Source of the DNA: Methyloprofundus sp.
GTDB lineage: Bacteria; Pseudomonadota; Gammaproteobacteria; Methylococcales; Methylomonadaceae
Assembly: GCA_016592635.1 (NCBI GenBank)
Contig: AP023240.1
Span: 1,054,001 to 1,118,000, forward strand
Length of the DNA: 64,000 bases
Direction of reading: 5' to 3'
The position numbers and the translations under genes are program-made. The stretch's first letter is position 1. Each line of letters begins with the position of its first letter. The notes under the pieces are model-generated. The model did no database searches. It was not told where the DNA came from and saw nothing but the letters and a program-made list of their open reading frames with translations. This document shows positions 43,157 to 53,651 of this stretch, in pieces.

Positions 43157-43956
43157 TGCGTATTTTTCATTATTGGTTTGCTTTATGGGGTATTGTATTC
43201 AGAGAATTGCTGCGCTTTGTTAAGCAGAAAGAGCGGTTTTTATCCGCATTGGTCAGGCCGCTGATATGGTTGTTTATTTTTGCCGCTGGATTTCGGGCTG
43301 CGCTCGGTATTGCCATTATCCCCCCGTATGAAACTTATATACTATATGAGGTTTATATTACCCCTGGATTAATGGGCATGATTCAATTGTTTAATGGTAT
43401 GCAGAGTTCATTATCCATGGTCTATGATCGTGAAATGGGCAGTATGCGCATATTATTGGTGAGCCCGTTGCCTCGCTGGTTTTTGTTGCTGGCTAAACTA
43501 TTGGCTGGTGTGTTCGTGTCTGTTTTACAAGTGTATGTTTTTTTAGGAATTGCTTGGTTTTATGAAATACAGGCTCCTATTGAAGGTTATTTGTGGGTAT
43601 TGCCTGCTCTGGTATTGACTGGGCTTATGTTGGGTGCGCTTGGCTTATTGTTGTCATCCGTTATCAAGCAATTAGAAAATTTTGCGGGAGTCATGAATTT
43701 TGTCATTTTTCCTATGTTTTTTATGTCTACTGCATTGTATCCCTTATGGAAATTGCAGGAAGCAAATGAGTGGTTGTATAAGTTGGCAGAATATAATCCT
43801 TTTTCACAAGCAGTAGAGTTAATACGCTTTGCATTATATGGGCAGTTTAATCAAGAGGCCTGTATCTATACAGTAAGCGCGTTTGCGCTATTTTTGATGC
43901 TTGCTATCATAGGCTATAATCCATCCAAAGGAATGATGCAACGAAAAGGTCGATAA
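43156..43956 (+). CDS. ABC-2 type permease, PQQ-associated
   Basis: A 266-aa membrane protein with six predicted helices and the ABC-2 region (ITPGLMGMIQLFNGMQ; FNPF-like AEYNPFSQAVELIR). The ATG at 43156 overlaps the ATPase stop. ABC-2 permeases usually export, which sits oddly with a substrate-binding protein in the operon. Confidence 0.85.
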   Translation: MRIFHYWFALWGIVFRELLRFVKQKERFLSALVRPLIWLFIFAAGFRAALGIAIIPPYETYILYEVYITPGLMGMIQLFNGMQSSLSMVYDREMGSMRILLVSPLPRWFLLLAKLLAGVFVSVLQVYVFLGIAWFYEIQAPIEGYLWVLPALVLTGLMLGALGLLLSSVIKQLENFAGVMNFVIFPMFFMSTALYPLWKLQEANEWLYKLAEYNPFSQAVELIRFALYGQFNQEACIYTVSAFALFLMLAIIGYNPSKGMMQRKGR

Positions 43957-43988
43957 TTTCGTTTGCATAAAAACAAAATGAGGAATAT

Positions 43989-45572
43989 GTGAGAAACTCT
44001 TTTTTTCTGGTGATACCTGAACAGCAGGTGGATCCAGTGCGCTTGAAACTATACGAAGAAGCTGCGTTGCAACAGTGGTTAGAGGAGCTTCCAATAGTTA
44101 ATCTAGCACTGTCTACGCGCTTAATGCATGATTTTATTTTGGAGAGTAATAAATTACGTATGAGTGCGCAGCAGCGCATGGGGTTCTTGGAGTTGATTAG
44201 GTCGCAGTACCTTGTTATTGAAGATGATATGCGTTCAAGGCTGGTACGCACTGGTCTTCCTAAGAGTGAAAATGAGCAAAAAATTCATAAGATTCTGGTG
44301 GAAATAGAGCGAGAATATGCTATCGCTTATTGGATAGTGGTTAAGGAGCAAACAGGGCGTAATATTAGTTGGTTCCAAGGAAAAAATGCAGCTCTTGCGA
44401 TTCAACGTACTATAAAAGGTCTTAGTAGTATTGTGATTAGTCAATATATCATGAGTTTACCCGTACCTGAATGGGTGTGGATTGATGTGCATTCTCTGTA
44501 CACGCTAGGAGTTAGGCTGAAAAAAGAAGCAGCTAAAGTAGAGGGAGTGACGGGCCTTATTCAGCATGGTGGTACTATTCAAGATAGTTATAAGCAGATT
44601 ATTTTATTAAGCTTGGCTGATTCTACGGGGTTGATGTCCAAAGAAATACAGCAAGTTTATGAGTTTACGGAGAGACTGACTTCGCTTGTCGTTTTTGAGA
44701 AAGCTGAGACAAAAGGGGTGGAGTGTCCGTGCGTTATTTTGCAAGATGAGGATTTGCCAGCGAGATTTATTAAAAAGGGTGAGTCGCTAAAAGAAAATTT
44801 AGTGCTATATATAAATTTTAAAAAACTCTATAAGGAGTTTGATAAAAAGGAAAAATTGAAAAATGATGTAAATGGCCGTTACGGTAGTACTGACCTTTCA
44901 GGTAGTGCGAATACTTTACCAATAGAGCTATTACTTTACTTGGAGGCTCGGTGGTTCGGCGTTGCGTTGAGTGGGGCGGTGTTATTTGCAGACCGGTTAA
45001 GCCGATATTTTACCATAGGGTTAGATTCGGCTTATGAGTTGCAGTCAGCTACGAGTGTTAGCTTGCATGAGTCAGAAAAAGAATATCTTGCTGAGTCACA
45101 CTCTAAAACTGCTTTAATGTGTGCTTTTGATAAACCAGGGAGTTTGTCTATTGGGAGCTTAATCAGTTTTAGAAAAACTAACCAGCCAGAGCATAAGCGT
45201 TCAATTGGAGTGGTTAATAAAATTAGTGTGCAAAAAGGCACGGATAAAATTGGGTTTGAAATTGCACTTTTGACTCAGCGTGCTCATGTGGTTCAGTATG
45301 GTGTCTTGCCTGAAGATGATGAGAATGAAAAACATAAGGCATTGATTTATGCTCTGAAATCTGAGGGTGCTGAAGAACGAAGTATATTGATTGTCGAGTC
45401 ATTTATGCTTAAAGAGCTGAGCGTTGTTCGATTGTACTTAAATGATAAGAATTTTCCAATCGTGTTGAGGGACAGAAAAAACATTGGAGTTGGCTATTGG
45501 CAGTTTGATTGTCGACAATTGGAAGAACAAGTGGTTGCAACAAAGAGCAACAAAGGTTACGATTTCACCTAG
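43989..45572 (+). CDS. conserved hypothetical protein, possible atypical PilZ
   Basis: A 527-aa soluble protein. The mostly helical N-terminal ~350 residues begin RNSFFLVIPEQQVDPVRLKLY. A beta-rich C-terminal part (~385-515) contains SIGSLISFRKT and RSIGVVNKIS, which could be a degenerate PilZ-like barrel. No signal peptide or membrane segment. GTG start behind GAGGAAT. I cannot assign a function. Confidence 0.6.
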   Translation: MRNSFFLVIPEQQVDPVRLKLYEEAALQQWLEELPIVNLALSTRLMHDFILESNKLRMSAQQRMGFLELIRSQYLVIEDDMRSRLVRTGLPKSENEQKIHKILVEIEREYAIAYWIVVKEQTGRNISWFQGKNAALAIQRTIKGLSSIVISQYIMSLPVPEWVWIDVHSLYTLGVRLKKEAAKVEGVTGLIQHGGTIQDSYKQIILLSLADSTGLMSKEIQQVYEFTERLTSLVVFEKAETKGVECPCVILQDEDLPARFIKKGESLKENLVLYINFKKLYKEFDKKEKLKNDVNGRYGSTDLSGSANTLPIELLLYLEARWFGVALSGAVLFADRLSRYFTIGLDSAYELQSATSVSLHESEKEYLAESHSKTALMCAFDKPGSLSIGSLISFRKTNQPEHKRSIGVVNKISVQKGTDKIGFEIALLTQRAHVVQYGVLPEDDENEKHKALIYALKSEGAEERSILIVESFMLKELSVVRLYLNDKNFPIVLRDRKNIGVGYWQFDCRQLEEQVVATKSNKGYDFT

Positions 45573-45635
45573 TTGCAATAAACAACTAGATTTAATAATA
45601 AGAAAAATTAAAAGTACATTACATAGAGGTGTCGC

Positions 45636-46148
45636 ATGAGTGAAGAAAAGTCAACTGAAGAAGTCATAGAAGATATTAAAGAAACTGTTGAAGAAGTGAT
45701 GGATACAGTGGAAGAAGCAATTGAAGATACGGTAGATACAGCATTACCGCCTTTATTAAAGTTAAAGCAAGAAAACCCCAAAGTATTTTTTGGTGGTATT
45801 GCGGGAATTGTTGTTGTGCTAGGAATATTTTTTATGCCAGGTGGTAGTTCTAAAACTGGACATGTTCAGCAAACTGCGCTTTCGGTTGGACAAACCTATA
45901 CGTTACAGGCTCCTAACTCATTAGGTGAATCATCATTAAAAATTCTAAAAATACCAGGTCAAATGTCTTCATTTGATAATGATGATGATGTTATCTGTAA
46001 AGCGCCATCAGGTACGCAAGTAGTTATTAGAAGTTTTCAAGAGGCATTTGGTAAGAAAAATCTTTTTGCCCAAGTTGAGATCCCTAGCGAAGTATCTGAC
46101 TGTCGTGCGGGTGTTAAAGGCTGGACATTATCAACTAATTTAAAATAA
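45636..46148 (+). CDS. acidic single-pass membrane protein
   Basis: A 170-aa protein. It has a strongly acidic heptad-like N-terminus (residues 1-36, Glu/Asp/Val/Ile/Thr), a basic segment and one membrane helix (~50-66). The extracytoplasmic ~100 residues contain two cysteines that could form a disulfide. Probably anchored in the inner membrane. Not recognised. Confidence 0.6.
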   Translation: MSEEKSTEEVIEDIKETVEEVMDTVEEAIEDTVDTALPPLLKLKQENPKVFFGGIAGIVVVLGIFFMPGGSSKTGHVQQTALSVGQTYTLQAPNSLGESSLKILKIPGQMSSFDNDDDVICKAPSGTQVVIRSFQEAFGKKNLFAQVEIPSEVSDCRAGVKGWTLSTNLK

Positions 46149-46162
46149 TTTGGCATTTGATA

Positions 46163-46190
46163 TTGACAGAAAGTTAGAAACCCTTATAAT
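46163..46190 (+). promoter_or_regulatory. consensus sigma-70 promoter for the tRNA cluster
   Basis: A perfect TTGACA (46163-46168) and a perfect TATAAT (46185-46190) with 16-bp spacing. Transcription would begin near 46197, ten bases before the first tRNA. Confidence 0.85.
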
Positions 46191-46206
46191 AGGCAATTCA
46201 AACAGG

Positions 46207-46281
46207 GCGGGAATAGCTCAGTGGTAGAGCACAACCTTGCCAAGGTTGGGGTCGCGAGTTCGAACCTCGTTTCCCGCTCCA
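46207..46281 (+). tRNA. tRNA-Gly (GCC)
   Basis: Folds as a standard cloverleaf: acceptor GCGGGAA/TTCCCGC, anticodon loop TTGCCAA (anticodon GCC), T-arm GCGAG-TTCGAAC-CTCGT, encoded CCA. Identical to the copy at 46445. Confidence 0.95.
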
Positions 46282-46291
46282 TAAAGAATAT

Positions 46292-46319
46292 AAAAAGCCG
46301 TGCTGCTGCACGGCTTTTT
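46292..46319 (+). terminator. terminator between tRNA-Gly and tRNA-Cys
   Basis: A 12-bp perfect stem, AAAAAGCCGTGC with GCACGGCTTTTT around TGCT, then a T-run. Confidence 0.85.
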
Positions 46320-46328
46320 TATTATAAA

Positions 46329-46402
46329 GGCTGCGTAGCAAAGTGGTTATGCAGTGGCCTGCAAAGCCATCTACAGCGGTTCGATTCCGCTCGCAGCCTC
46401 CA
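46329..46402 (+). tRNA. tRNA-Cys (GCA)
   Basis: Acceptor GGCTGCG/CGCAGCC, anticodon loop CTGCAAA (anticodon GCA), T-loop TTCGATT and encoded CCA. It follows the first tRNA-Gly terminator by ten bases. Confidence 0.95.
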
Positions 46403-46444
46403 TATATTTATGGTGCTTTCTGTTTGAATAAAAAATATCATATT

Positions 46445-46519
46445 GCGGGAATAGCTCAGTGGTAGAGCACAACCTTGCCAAGGTTGGGGTCGCGAGTTCG
46501 AACCTCGTTTCCCGCTCCA
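46445..46519 (+). tRNA. tRNA-Gly (GCC), second copy
   Basis: Base-for-base the same as 46207-46281, including CCA. Probably transcribed with tRNA-Cys. Confidence 0.95.
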
Positions 46520-46779
46520 TAACTTCTAGTATTAATCTAAATACAATATAGAAGCATTCTAAATTTTGACAATTCTTTTGAGTCATCCAGTGGCATTGAT
46601 TTTGTCAAACTCCTTTTTTACCTTAGTGTGATTTTGTAGTTCCTTATTCAGGCAATAAACATTATATAGTTTGATTATTTAGGGCTGTATTTTAATGCTT
46701 GTACTATGCACTGTTATTTATATCAATAATCATCTAGAATCAACATAGCTATCTTCAAAATTATTGTTAAGAGGTGGTT

Positions 46780-47796
46780 ATGAATATCATTGTTATTGGT
46801 TCTGGTGTCGCAGGAATTACTTTTGCTGAGAAAATGCAGCAACTCTCCGATGTAAATATTTGTGTGATAACAGCAGAAAATTATGGCTATTATTCTCGAC
46901 CCATGTTGTCCAGAGGGTTTTCTAGCGAGAATATAGAGAAATCTATTATTATCGAGTCTTTTGGTGCACTACGTGATAAAAATATACAGCTGATAGAAAA
47001 TGTTGCAGTGACTGCCATTCATTGTGAGCAGCAATATGTTGTAGTGCAAGTTGATGATACAAGTAAGCAATTTAGTTATGATAAATTAGTTATTGCAACA
47101 GGTTCTGCTGCTTTTGTACCGCCTCCTTTCGTCGCTTATCGTGATAATTTTTTCCTATTTAATAGCTTGCATGATTTAAAGCAGTTGCGGAAACTTCGGG
47201 AAAGTGTGCTGTGTAGTCAGCAAGCATTTAGTTGGGCGATTATTGGTGGTGGCTTGATTGGTTGTGAGCTTGCATCTGATATGGCGGTGTCAGGGGATAA
47301 AGTCTGCTTATTACATGCTATGGATAGGTTGATGGAGCGGCAACTAGTGGTAGAAGACTCCTCAAGGCTATTAGATGTTATGCATGGGCACGGTATAACA
47401 GTTGAATTCAATCAGCTGGTAAGTACAATAACTCCTGTCAATTCACAAGTGAGTATTGAGTCCCAGGACTTTCAGTCTGAATTTGATGCAGTTATTGTTG
47501 CGTGTGGGTTTGCGCCGCGCATTGATATGGCTGAACAGGCGGGTCTTGATACCAATAGAGGTATTTTAGTAAATGGCCATTTACAGAGTAGTGACCCACA
47601 TATTTTTGCATTAGGTGATGTGGCAGAGTTGCCTGATAATAAATTATACCCCTATATTTTACCTATTCGGAGCCAGGCTATTTGGCTAGCTGAATTTTTG
47701 GCAGGCCAACATGCTAATAGTACTTGGCAGGTTCCTGATTTTAGTCCTAAAGCGAAAGTGCATGGTTTTGATGCTATGCACCCTTTTTGCTTTTAA
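46780..47796 (+). CDS. FAD/NAD-dependent oxidoreductase, rubredoxin-reductase-like
   Basis: A 338-aa pyridine nucleotide-disulfide oxidoreductase-fold flavoprotein. The FAD motif IIVIGSGVAGITFAEK is at the start, the NAD motif IIGGGLIGCELA lies around residue 150, and the FAD-binding ALGDVAE follows. There is no redox-disulfide CxxxxC, which fits rubredoxin/ferredoxin reductases. GAGG precedes the ATG at 46780. The next gene, six bases on, is a histidine-box membrane protein, for which this could supply electrons. Confidence 0.8.
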   Translation: MNIIVIGSGVAGITFAEKMQQLSDVNICVITAENYGYYSRPMLSRGFSSENIEKSIIIESFGALRDKNIQLIENVAVTAIHCEQQYVVVQVDDTSKQFSYDKLVIATGSAAFVPPPFVAYRDNFFLFNSLHDLKQLRKLRESVLCSQQAFSWAIIGGGLIGCELASDMAVSGDKVCLLHAMDRLMERQLVVEDSSRLLDVMHGHGITVEFNQLVSTITPVNSQVSIESQDFQSEFDAVIVACGFAPRIDMAEQAGLDTNRGILVNGHLQSSDPHIFALGDVAELPDNKLYPYILPIRSQAIWLAEFLAGQHANSTWQVPDFSPKAKVHGFDAMHPFCF

Positions 47797-47802
47797 TACA
47801 AT

Positions 47803-48087
47803 ATGATGATTTGGTCACTGCAATTTTGTGTTGGCCTGTTGGTAGCAAATGCCGGCGAGTGGTGCATGCATCGTTATTTGCTACACTATTATGGTAAGCG
47901 TGCAGGGAGTTTTTGGGCTTACCACTGGGAAGAGCATCACTATGCGCATTTAAAGCCTTATTGGGCAAAAAAATATTTGCCTTGGCATTATGAGCATCAT
48001 TTATTTGATGGTAATTCTAACTGGTGTGTGACTTATCCTTTATTTGACTACCTGTTAAGCACGCGGCGTAAGTTCCTATCAAAATAA
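47803..48087 (+). CDS. miniature fatty-acid-hydroxylase-like histidine-box protein
   Basis: A 94-aa membrane protein. It keeps three histidine clusters of the fatty acid hydroxylase/sterol desaturase superfamily in a very small frame: H23-x4-H28, H41-x3-H45-H46 and H62-x2-H65-H66, with one N-terminal hydrophobic helix. I recall related proteins as longer, with a membrane segment between the second and third boxes; here only about 15 residues separate them. Could be a diiron hydroxylase, a small metal-binding relative, or a non-functional shortened form. Confidence 0.6.
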   Translation: MMIWSLQFCVGLLVANAGEWCMHRYLLHYYGKRAGSFWAYHWEEHHYAHLKPYWAKKYLPWHYEHHLFDGNSNWCVTYPLFDYLLSTRRKFLSK

Positions 48088-48090
48088 CAA

Positions 48091-49164
48091 TTACTTAGAG
48101 CTTGCAGAGAGTAATTGAGCAGGAAGTTGACTACCCACTTGGAAAAGTGTCCATTGATGCTTAGGAATGTCTTGAAAACTGGTTTGGTAACGGTTAGTAT
48201 ATTTTGCTGCATTTAGGTCGCGAATATAAATGTGTATAACCTGCTGAGGATATGAGCGAGCTATATCGGCGAAAATCTCTGGGTCTTGTTCGCCTGCATC
48301 ACCGATCAAGATAAATTGGCGTTGCGGGTAGCGTTGTAGTAACTGTTCGATTAATGGCTTTTTGTAATCTGCTTGTGCGGAAAAAAGATTAAAAAACGAC
48401 TCATCTTTAACTCTAAAGTGCTTTAAGTTGTAACTGCCAGCAGGGAAGCCTGCGGTTTTGAGAAAACCTGATAGAGCTGGATATAGGTGCCAAGGTGAAG
48501 CAGAAATATAATGAAATACGGCACCTTGTTGTTGCCAGGCCTGATAGGTTTTACTCATGCCTGTAACAGCTTGAAAAGGTTTGAAAAAGGTATTTGCTAA
48601 TAATGCTTGTTTATCCTCGACGTTGGAAATCTTGATAGTATCATCTATGTCAGAAATTACGGATATGCCTTGTGGGTCAATAAAATGAACTGTTCCTTGA
48701 AATAAACGTGAATCATTACTTTTTGTGATGGCCTGCAAAGGGAGGCTGCTGCTGTGTTGCTTTACTAATTGTTGTGGCAGTTGTAATTCACCATAGAAAT
48801 GTCCATTTGCAGCAGATTTTTGCATGCTAAATTTCTGCTTTAATAATTCAACCTGAATTTTTTTACCACGTTCATTATCCACTAGGAAGTATTGGCTGCG
48901 TTGCTCATAGAGAGCTCGGTTTGCAGGTGTCGGGTTGATGCCTAACAAAGTTGGCAAACTATTGATGGTTTGTGCGCGCCAAAAGGAATTTTGTTCTTGT
49001 TCAAAAATCCATCCATGTACAGGGATAATCCAAGTTGAATTATGCAGATAAGCATTGGTCGGGAAAAAAATGACAGACTCGTCCTTTTTTATGGAACTGG
49101 CCTTAGCTGCATTAAATGTAATAATTAATAGACATTGGACTAGTATTAAAATGGTTTTATTCAT
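48091..49164 (-). CDS. App1-like phosphatidate phosphatase (DUF2183)
   Basis: A 357-aa exported HAD-like protein. The catalytic Asp-x-Asp-x-Thr motif is VISDIDDTIK near residue 190, with a motif-2 Ser in YISASPWHLYP and an acidic LIGDAGEQDPE. The N-terminal ~170 residues are a beta-rich domain typical of App1 relatives. Signal peptide MNKTILILVQCLLIITFNAAKA. Probably removes phosphate from phospholipid-derived substrates in the periplasm. Confidence 0.82.
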   Translation of the reverse strand: MNKTILILVQCLLIITFNAAKASSIKKDESVIFFPTNAYLHNSTWIIPVHGWIFEQEQNSFWRAQTINSLPTLLGINPTPANRALYEQRSQYFLVDNERGKKIQVELLKQKFSMQKSAANGHFYGELQLPQQLVKQHSSSLPLQAITKSNDSRLFQGTVHFIDPQGISVISDIDDTIKISNVEDKQALLANTFFKPFQAVTGMSKTYQAWQQQGAVFHYISASPWHLYPALSGFLKTAGFPAGSYNLKHFRVKDESFFNLFSAQADYKKPLIEQLLQRYPQRQFILIGDAGEQDPEIFADIARSYPQQVIHIYIRDLNAAKYTNRYQTSFQDIPKHQWTLFQVGSQLPAQLLSASSK

Positions 49165-49319
49165 CAATTATATCCTTTAGGCTCATGTGCCACACATTTT
49201 TATTCGGGAGCCTTTTGTGGCGTGTTACTGTGCTTTATTTGCTCTACGAGAGCAGGATAAATTTCGGCGAGGAAGAGCCTAATTCTACGCTTGTTGCATA
49301 GAGTTGGGTATGTTCTGGA

Positions 49320-50405
49320 TTAATTTGGAATAATTTTATTGTGAGTATAGGCGTTAGTAGAAGGCTCTTTGCTTGATTTGGCACCTGCTTTTGCTAGTGC
49401 TGCGCTGATTTTTTTCAATGACGGGAATAATAGCGCTATATCCAGTGGTCGTCGTCCTTTTTTATTTGGCAGGTTTAGATTGGCACCTGCTTCCATTAAT
49501 AATTGAATAGCGGCTGTTTGGTTGTTTTGAATGGCTGCACAAAGAGGGGTTGCATCGCAATGATTAAGTGCATTAATATCACCGCCTTTATTAATAAGGT
49601 ATTTTATAAAGTTAATATTATTCGCATAGCATGCAAGGTGTAACGGGGTATCGCCATCGTAATCTTTTTCATTAAAATCAGATTCATTGCCGATAAGCAG
49701 GTTAAGTAGGTGTTCGGGTATTTGTGGGTGTTCCTCAGCAATATTATGTAATAAGTGTTGTTGGATACGGCCAATATCAGCACCTTTATCAATAAGTTTT
49801 GTTACAAATTGGTATTGCTTATTATTGAAGGCAGTCACTATTGGGCGGGGCTCGTTGATTTCTGTGCCATTAAAATAACAGCCAAAATCTAGTAATAAAT
49901 CTGCAACTGCGGAACTATCGCCTTTGCGTTGCGTAAGTGCCTGCATAATAATTGATGTTGTGGCTATTTGCTCAGTAGTCACGGGGTTAAACCCTAGCTC
50001 TAGCATTAGTTGTAGGAATTCGGCATTATCATGGTTATAGATACTTGTGAGATCATCAGTAATAAATCCTTTGCAGTTACGGTGGTCATGAGGAAACTGC
50101 GTTTGGTGTTGAATTAATAATTTAAGTATCTCTTTATTGGGCGAGTCGGCAAAGATGGTGGAGCTAATGAGCTTACTAATTGGGTGCTCAGGTTGTTTGT
50201 TTGGTTCGCCGCCGCGCTCTAAGATTAATGCAACTTTATCGGTTTGATTGTAAGTGATGGCCAATAATAATAAGGTACTAGGTATTTTTTGCCGCCCACT
50301 GACTAAGAGTTGATTAACTAATTGGGGGGATTGGTCTAGCAAAGTTATTAACTGCTCTAGGCTGCCTTTACTAATGATGCTAGTGATTTCATTAATCTTA
50401 TTCAC
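49320..50405 (-). CDS. ankyrin repeat protein
   Basis: A 361-aa protein with ankyrin repeats. The best are near the C-terminus (YDGDTPLHLACYANNINFIKY, HCDATPLCAAIQNNQTAAIQL and KGRRPLDIALLFPS), with weaker ones before. No signal peptide, so likely cytosolic. GTG at 50405 with AAGAGGAAA upstream is preferred over an ATG 14 codons earlier. Likely a protein-binding scaffold; partner unknown. Confidence 0.78.
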   Translation of the reverse strand: MNKINEITSIISKGSLEQLITLLDQSPQLVNQLLVSGRQKIPSTLLLLAITYNQTDKVALILERGGEPNKQPEHPISKLISSTIFADSPNKEILKLLIQHQTQFPHDHRNCKGFITDDLTSIYNHDNAEFLQLMLELGFNPVTTEQIATTSIIMQALTQRKGDSSAVADLLLDFGCYFNGTEINEPRPIVTAFNNKQYQFVTKLIDKGADIGRIQQHLLHNIAEEHPQIPEHLLNLLIGNESDFNEKDYDGDTPLHLACYANNINFIKYLINKGGDINALNHCDATPLCAAIQNNQTAAIQLLMEAGANLNLPNKKGRRPLDIALLFPSLKKISAALAKAGAKSSKEPSTNAYTHNKIIPN

Positions 50406-50447
50406 TCTGAATTTCCTCTTACTTTGATTGTTAAGTCTAAGGCCCAA

Positions 50448-50869
50448 TAAGTTAAAAACTTGGCATGGGCAATCTTTAGGAACGAGAGTATTGTTGAATT
50501 CTCAGCTCCTTAATTCATCAGAGCTACAAATAGGTAGCAAGATGAAATATAAAACACATGGCCATAGTACGTGAATAAATTTGTACACAAAGTTATATTG
50601 TTCACGTTTTTAATAACTATAAAATTTATAAGAATAGAGGTTAAAGTGCTCGCTAGTATACGGGTTAGCGTGATAATAGGCTTGCCTAGATCATTAATAA
50701 TACAACTTCAAATAGTGCTGTTATAGAGCTTGCTTAAAACTTTATTAGGCGATAATTATCGGATATGAAATGAGGAGTGATGGTGTACTAGGTGTTTTTG
50801 GGTGATGATGGGATGCGAAAAAAAGCAGTGAGCTATTTATTCGCATCCTGTGGTTGCACGAAGTGTAAA
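50448..50869. other. intergenic gap, no gene recognised
   Basis: AT-rich noncoding DNA between the ankyrin and pgm genes. The only structure seen is a 12-bp perfect palindrome, CGATAATTATCG, at 50750-50761. Confidence 0.4.
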
Positions 50870-52525
<1,656 letters not shown>

Positions 52526-52563
52526 TTAAATTTTAGCCTCAGATATGAGCATTATAGCCATTT

Positions 52564-53103
52564 ATGCGATACTTCACATTCTTATTAGTGCTTTTTTTTG
52601 CTGGCATAACGTTTGCCCAAGAGCCCATTTGGTTATTGGTGGATACCCAAAAGAAAGTTATACAGGTTCGGCAGGGTGAGGCTATTTTGGCTGCATTTGC
52701 CAATATTTCTATCGGCCGAAATGGTGCAAACCATAAGCAAAAATCAGGGGATGATATTACCCCTATTGGTCGCTATAGTATCGCTTATATAAATGATAAA
52801 AGTCATTTTAGGAAATTTTTTGGCTTGAATTATCCATCTACACAAGATGCTGGCTTAGCGCTGTATTCGGAAAGGGTCTCTTATGCTGACTACCAGAGAA
52901 TTATACAGGCACATCGTAATAATAAATTACCACCGCAAGATACAATATTAGGGGGCAGGATAGGTATTCATGGGGTAGGGCGTGGTAATGATCAAGTGCA
53001 TGGTGCTATTGACTGGACACATGGCTGTGTTGCCGTATCAAATAAACAAATTGATAAGCTTGCGCGTTGGGTTTTTCAAGGAATGCGAGTGGAAATAAAA
53101 TAA
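52564..53103 (+). CDS. L,D-transpeptidase family protein (short)
   Basis: A 179-aa exported YkuD-domain enzyme. Signal peptide MRYFTFLLVLFFAGITFA; catalytic motif with His136 (IGIHG) and H153-G-C155 (DWTHGCVAVSN). Such enzymes make 3-3 peptidoglycan crosslinks or attach lipoproteins to peptidoglycan; short ones may instead hydrolyse. It is directly upstream of the Lpp-like gene. Confidence 0.85.
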   Translation: MRYFTFLLVLFFAGITFAQEPIWLLVDTQKKVIQVRQGEAILAAFANISIGRNGANHKQKSGDDITPIGRYSIAYINDKSHFRKFFGLNYPSTQDAGLALYSERVSYADYQRIIQAHRNNKLPPQDTILGGRIGIHGVGRGNDQVHGAIDWTHGCVAVSNKQIDKLARWVFQGMRVEIK

Positions 53104-53264
53104 TATTGGCAATCGATTTAAAACACGATAAAATTAGCTTATATATATTCTTGTTTTTATAAATGACGGTATATTTATAAGCCTAAGTTTTGAGTGTGCT
53201 TTTTTAGTTTGTGCATTACCAATTAGGTCTGAATTTTAGTTTTGTTTTTTTAGGAATAATGCAA

Positions 53265-53555
53265 ATGATTAAATTATTAAAAGTTTCTGCTGTAGTCTTA
53301 GGTACAAGTATGCTATTTGGTTGTGCTGGTAATTCAGTTCTTGATAGCGATTTAGATAAGTTACAAGCTGATTTAAATACTGTCAAAGCTCAAAATGCTG
53401 CAGTTTCAGCAAAAGCAGATCAAGCAGCGCGTGATGCAAGTGATGCAGCAGCAAATTCAGCAGCAGCAACCGCAGCAGCTAACCGTGCAGCAGAGTCAGC
53501 AGCTGAAACAAACCTAAAATTAGATCGTATGCTTAATAAAGCAATGATGAAATAA
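53265..53555 (+). CDS. Lpp/OprI-like alanine-zipper outer-membrane lipoprotein
   Basis: A 96-aa lipoprotein (lipobox Leu-Phe-Gly-Cys). The mature part is a continuous Ala-rich heptad coiled coil ending in a C-terminal lysine (KAMMK), the residue through which Braun lipoprotein is joined to peptidoglycan. ATG at 53265 is preferred because AGGA lies nine bases upstream; ATG 53259 is also possible. It is flanked by two L,D-transpeptidase genes, the enzyme class that makes this linkage. Confidence 0.85.
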   Translation: MIKLLKVSAVVLGTSMLFGCAGNSVLDSDLDKLQADLNTVKAQNAAVSAKADQAARDASDAAANSAAATAAANRAAESAAETNLKLDRMLNKAMMK

Positions 53556-53614
53556 TATTGGTTAAGGGATGAGGGTATTATTGAATTCTCGTCCCTAATA
53601 CAGCATTAATGAAA

Positions 53615-53649
53615 GCCCGTTAGTTTTAAATAATTAACGGGTTTTTTTT
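53615..53649 (+). terminator. terminator of the Lpp-like gene
   Basis: GCCCGTTAGTT pairs with AATTAACGGG (53632-53641), one mismatch, and is followed by eight T. Confidence 0.8.
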
Positions 53650-53651
53650 GC

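Noticed and set aside
46221..46586. Open frames on both strands across the tRNA genes
   Set aside because: They run through well-folded tRNAs and are shadows.
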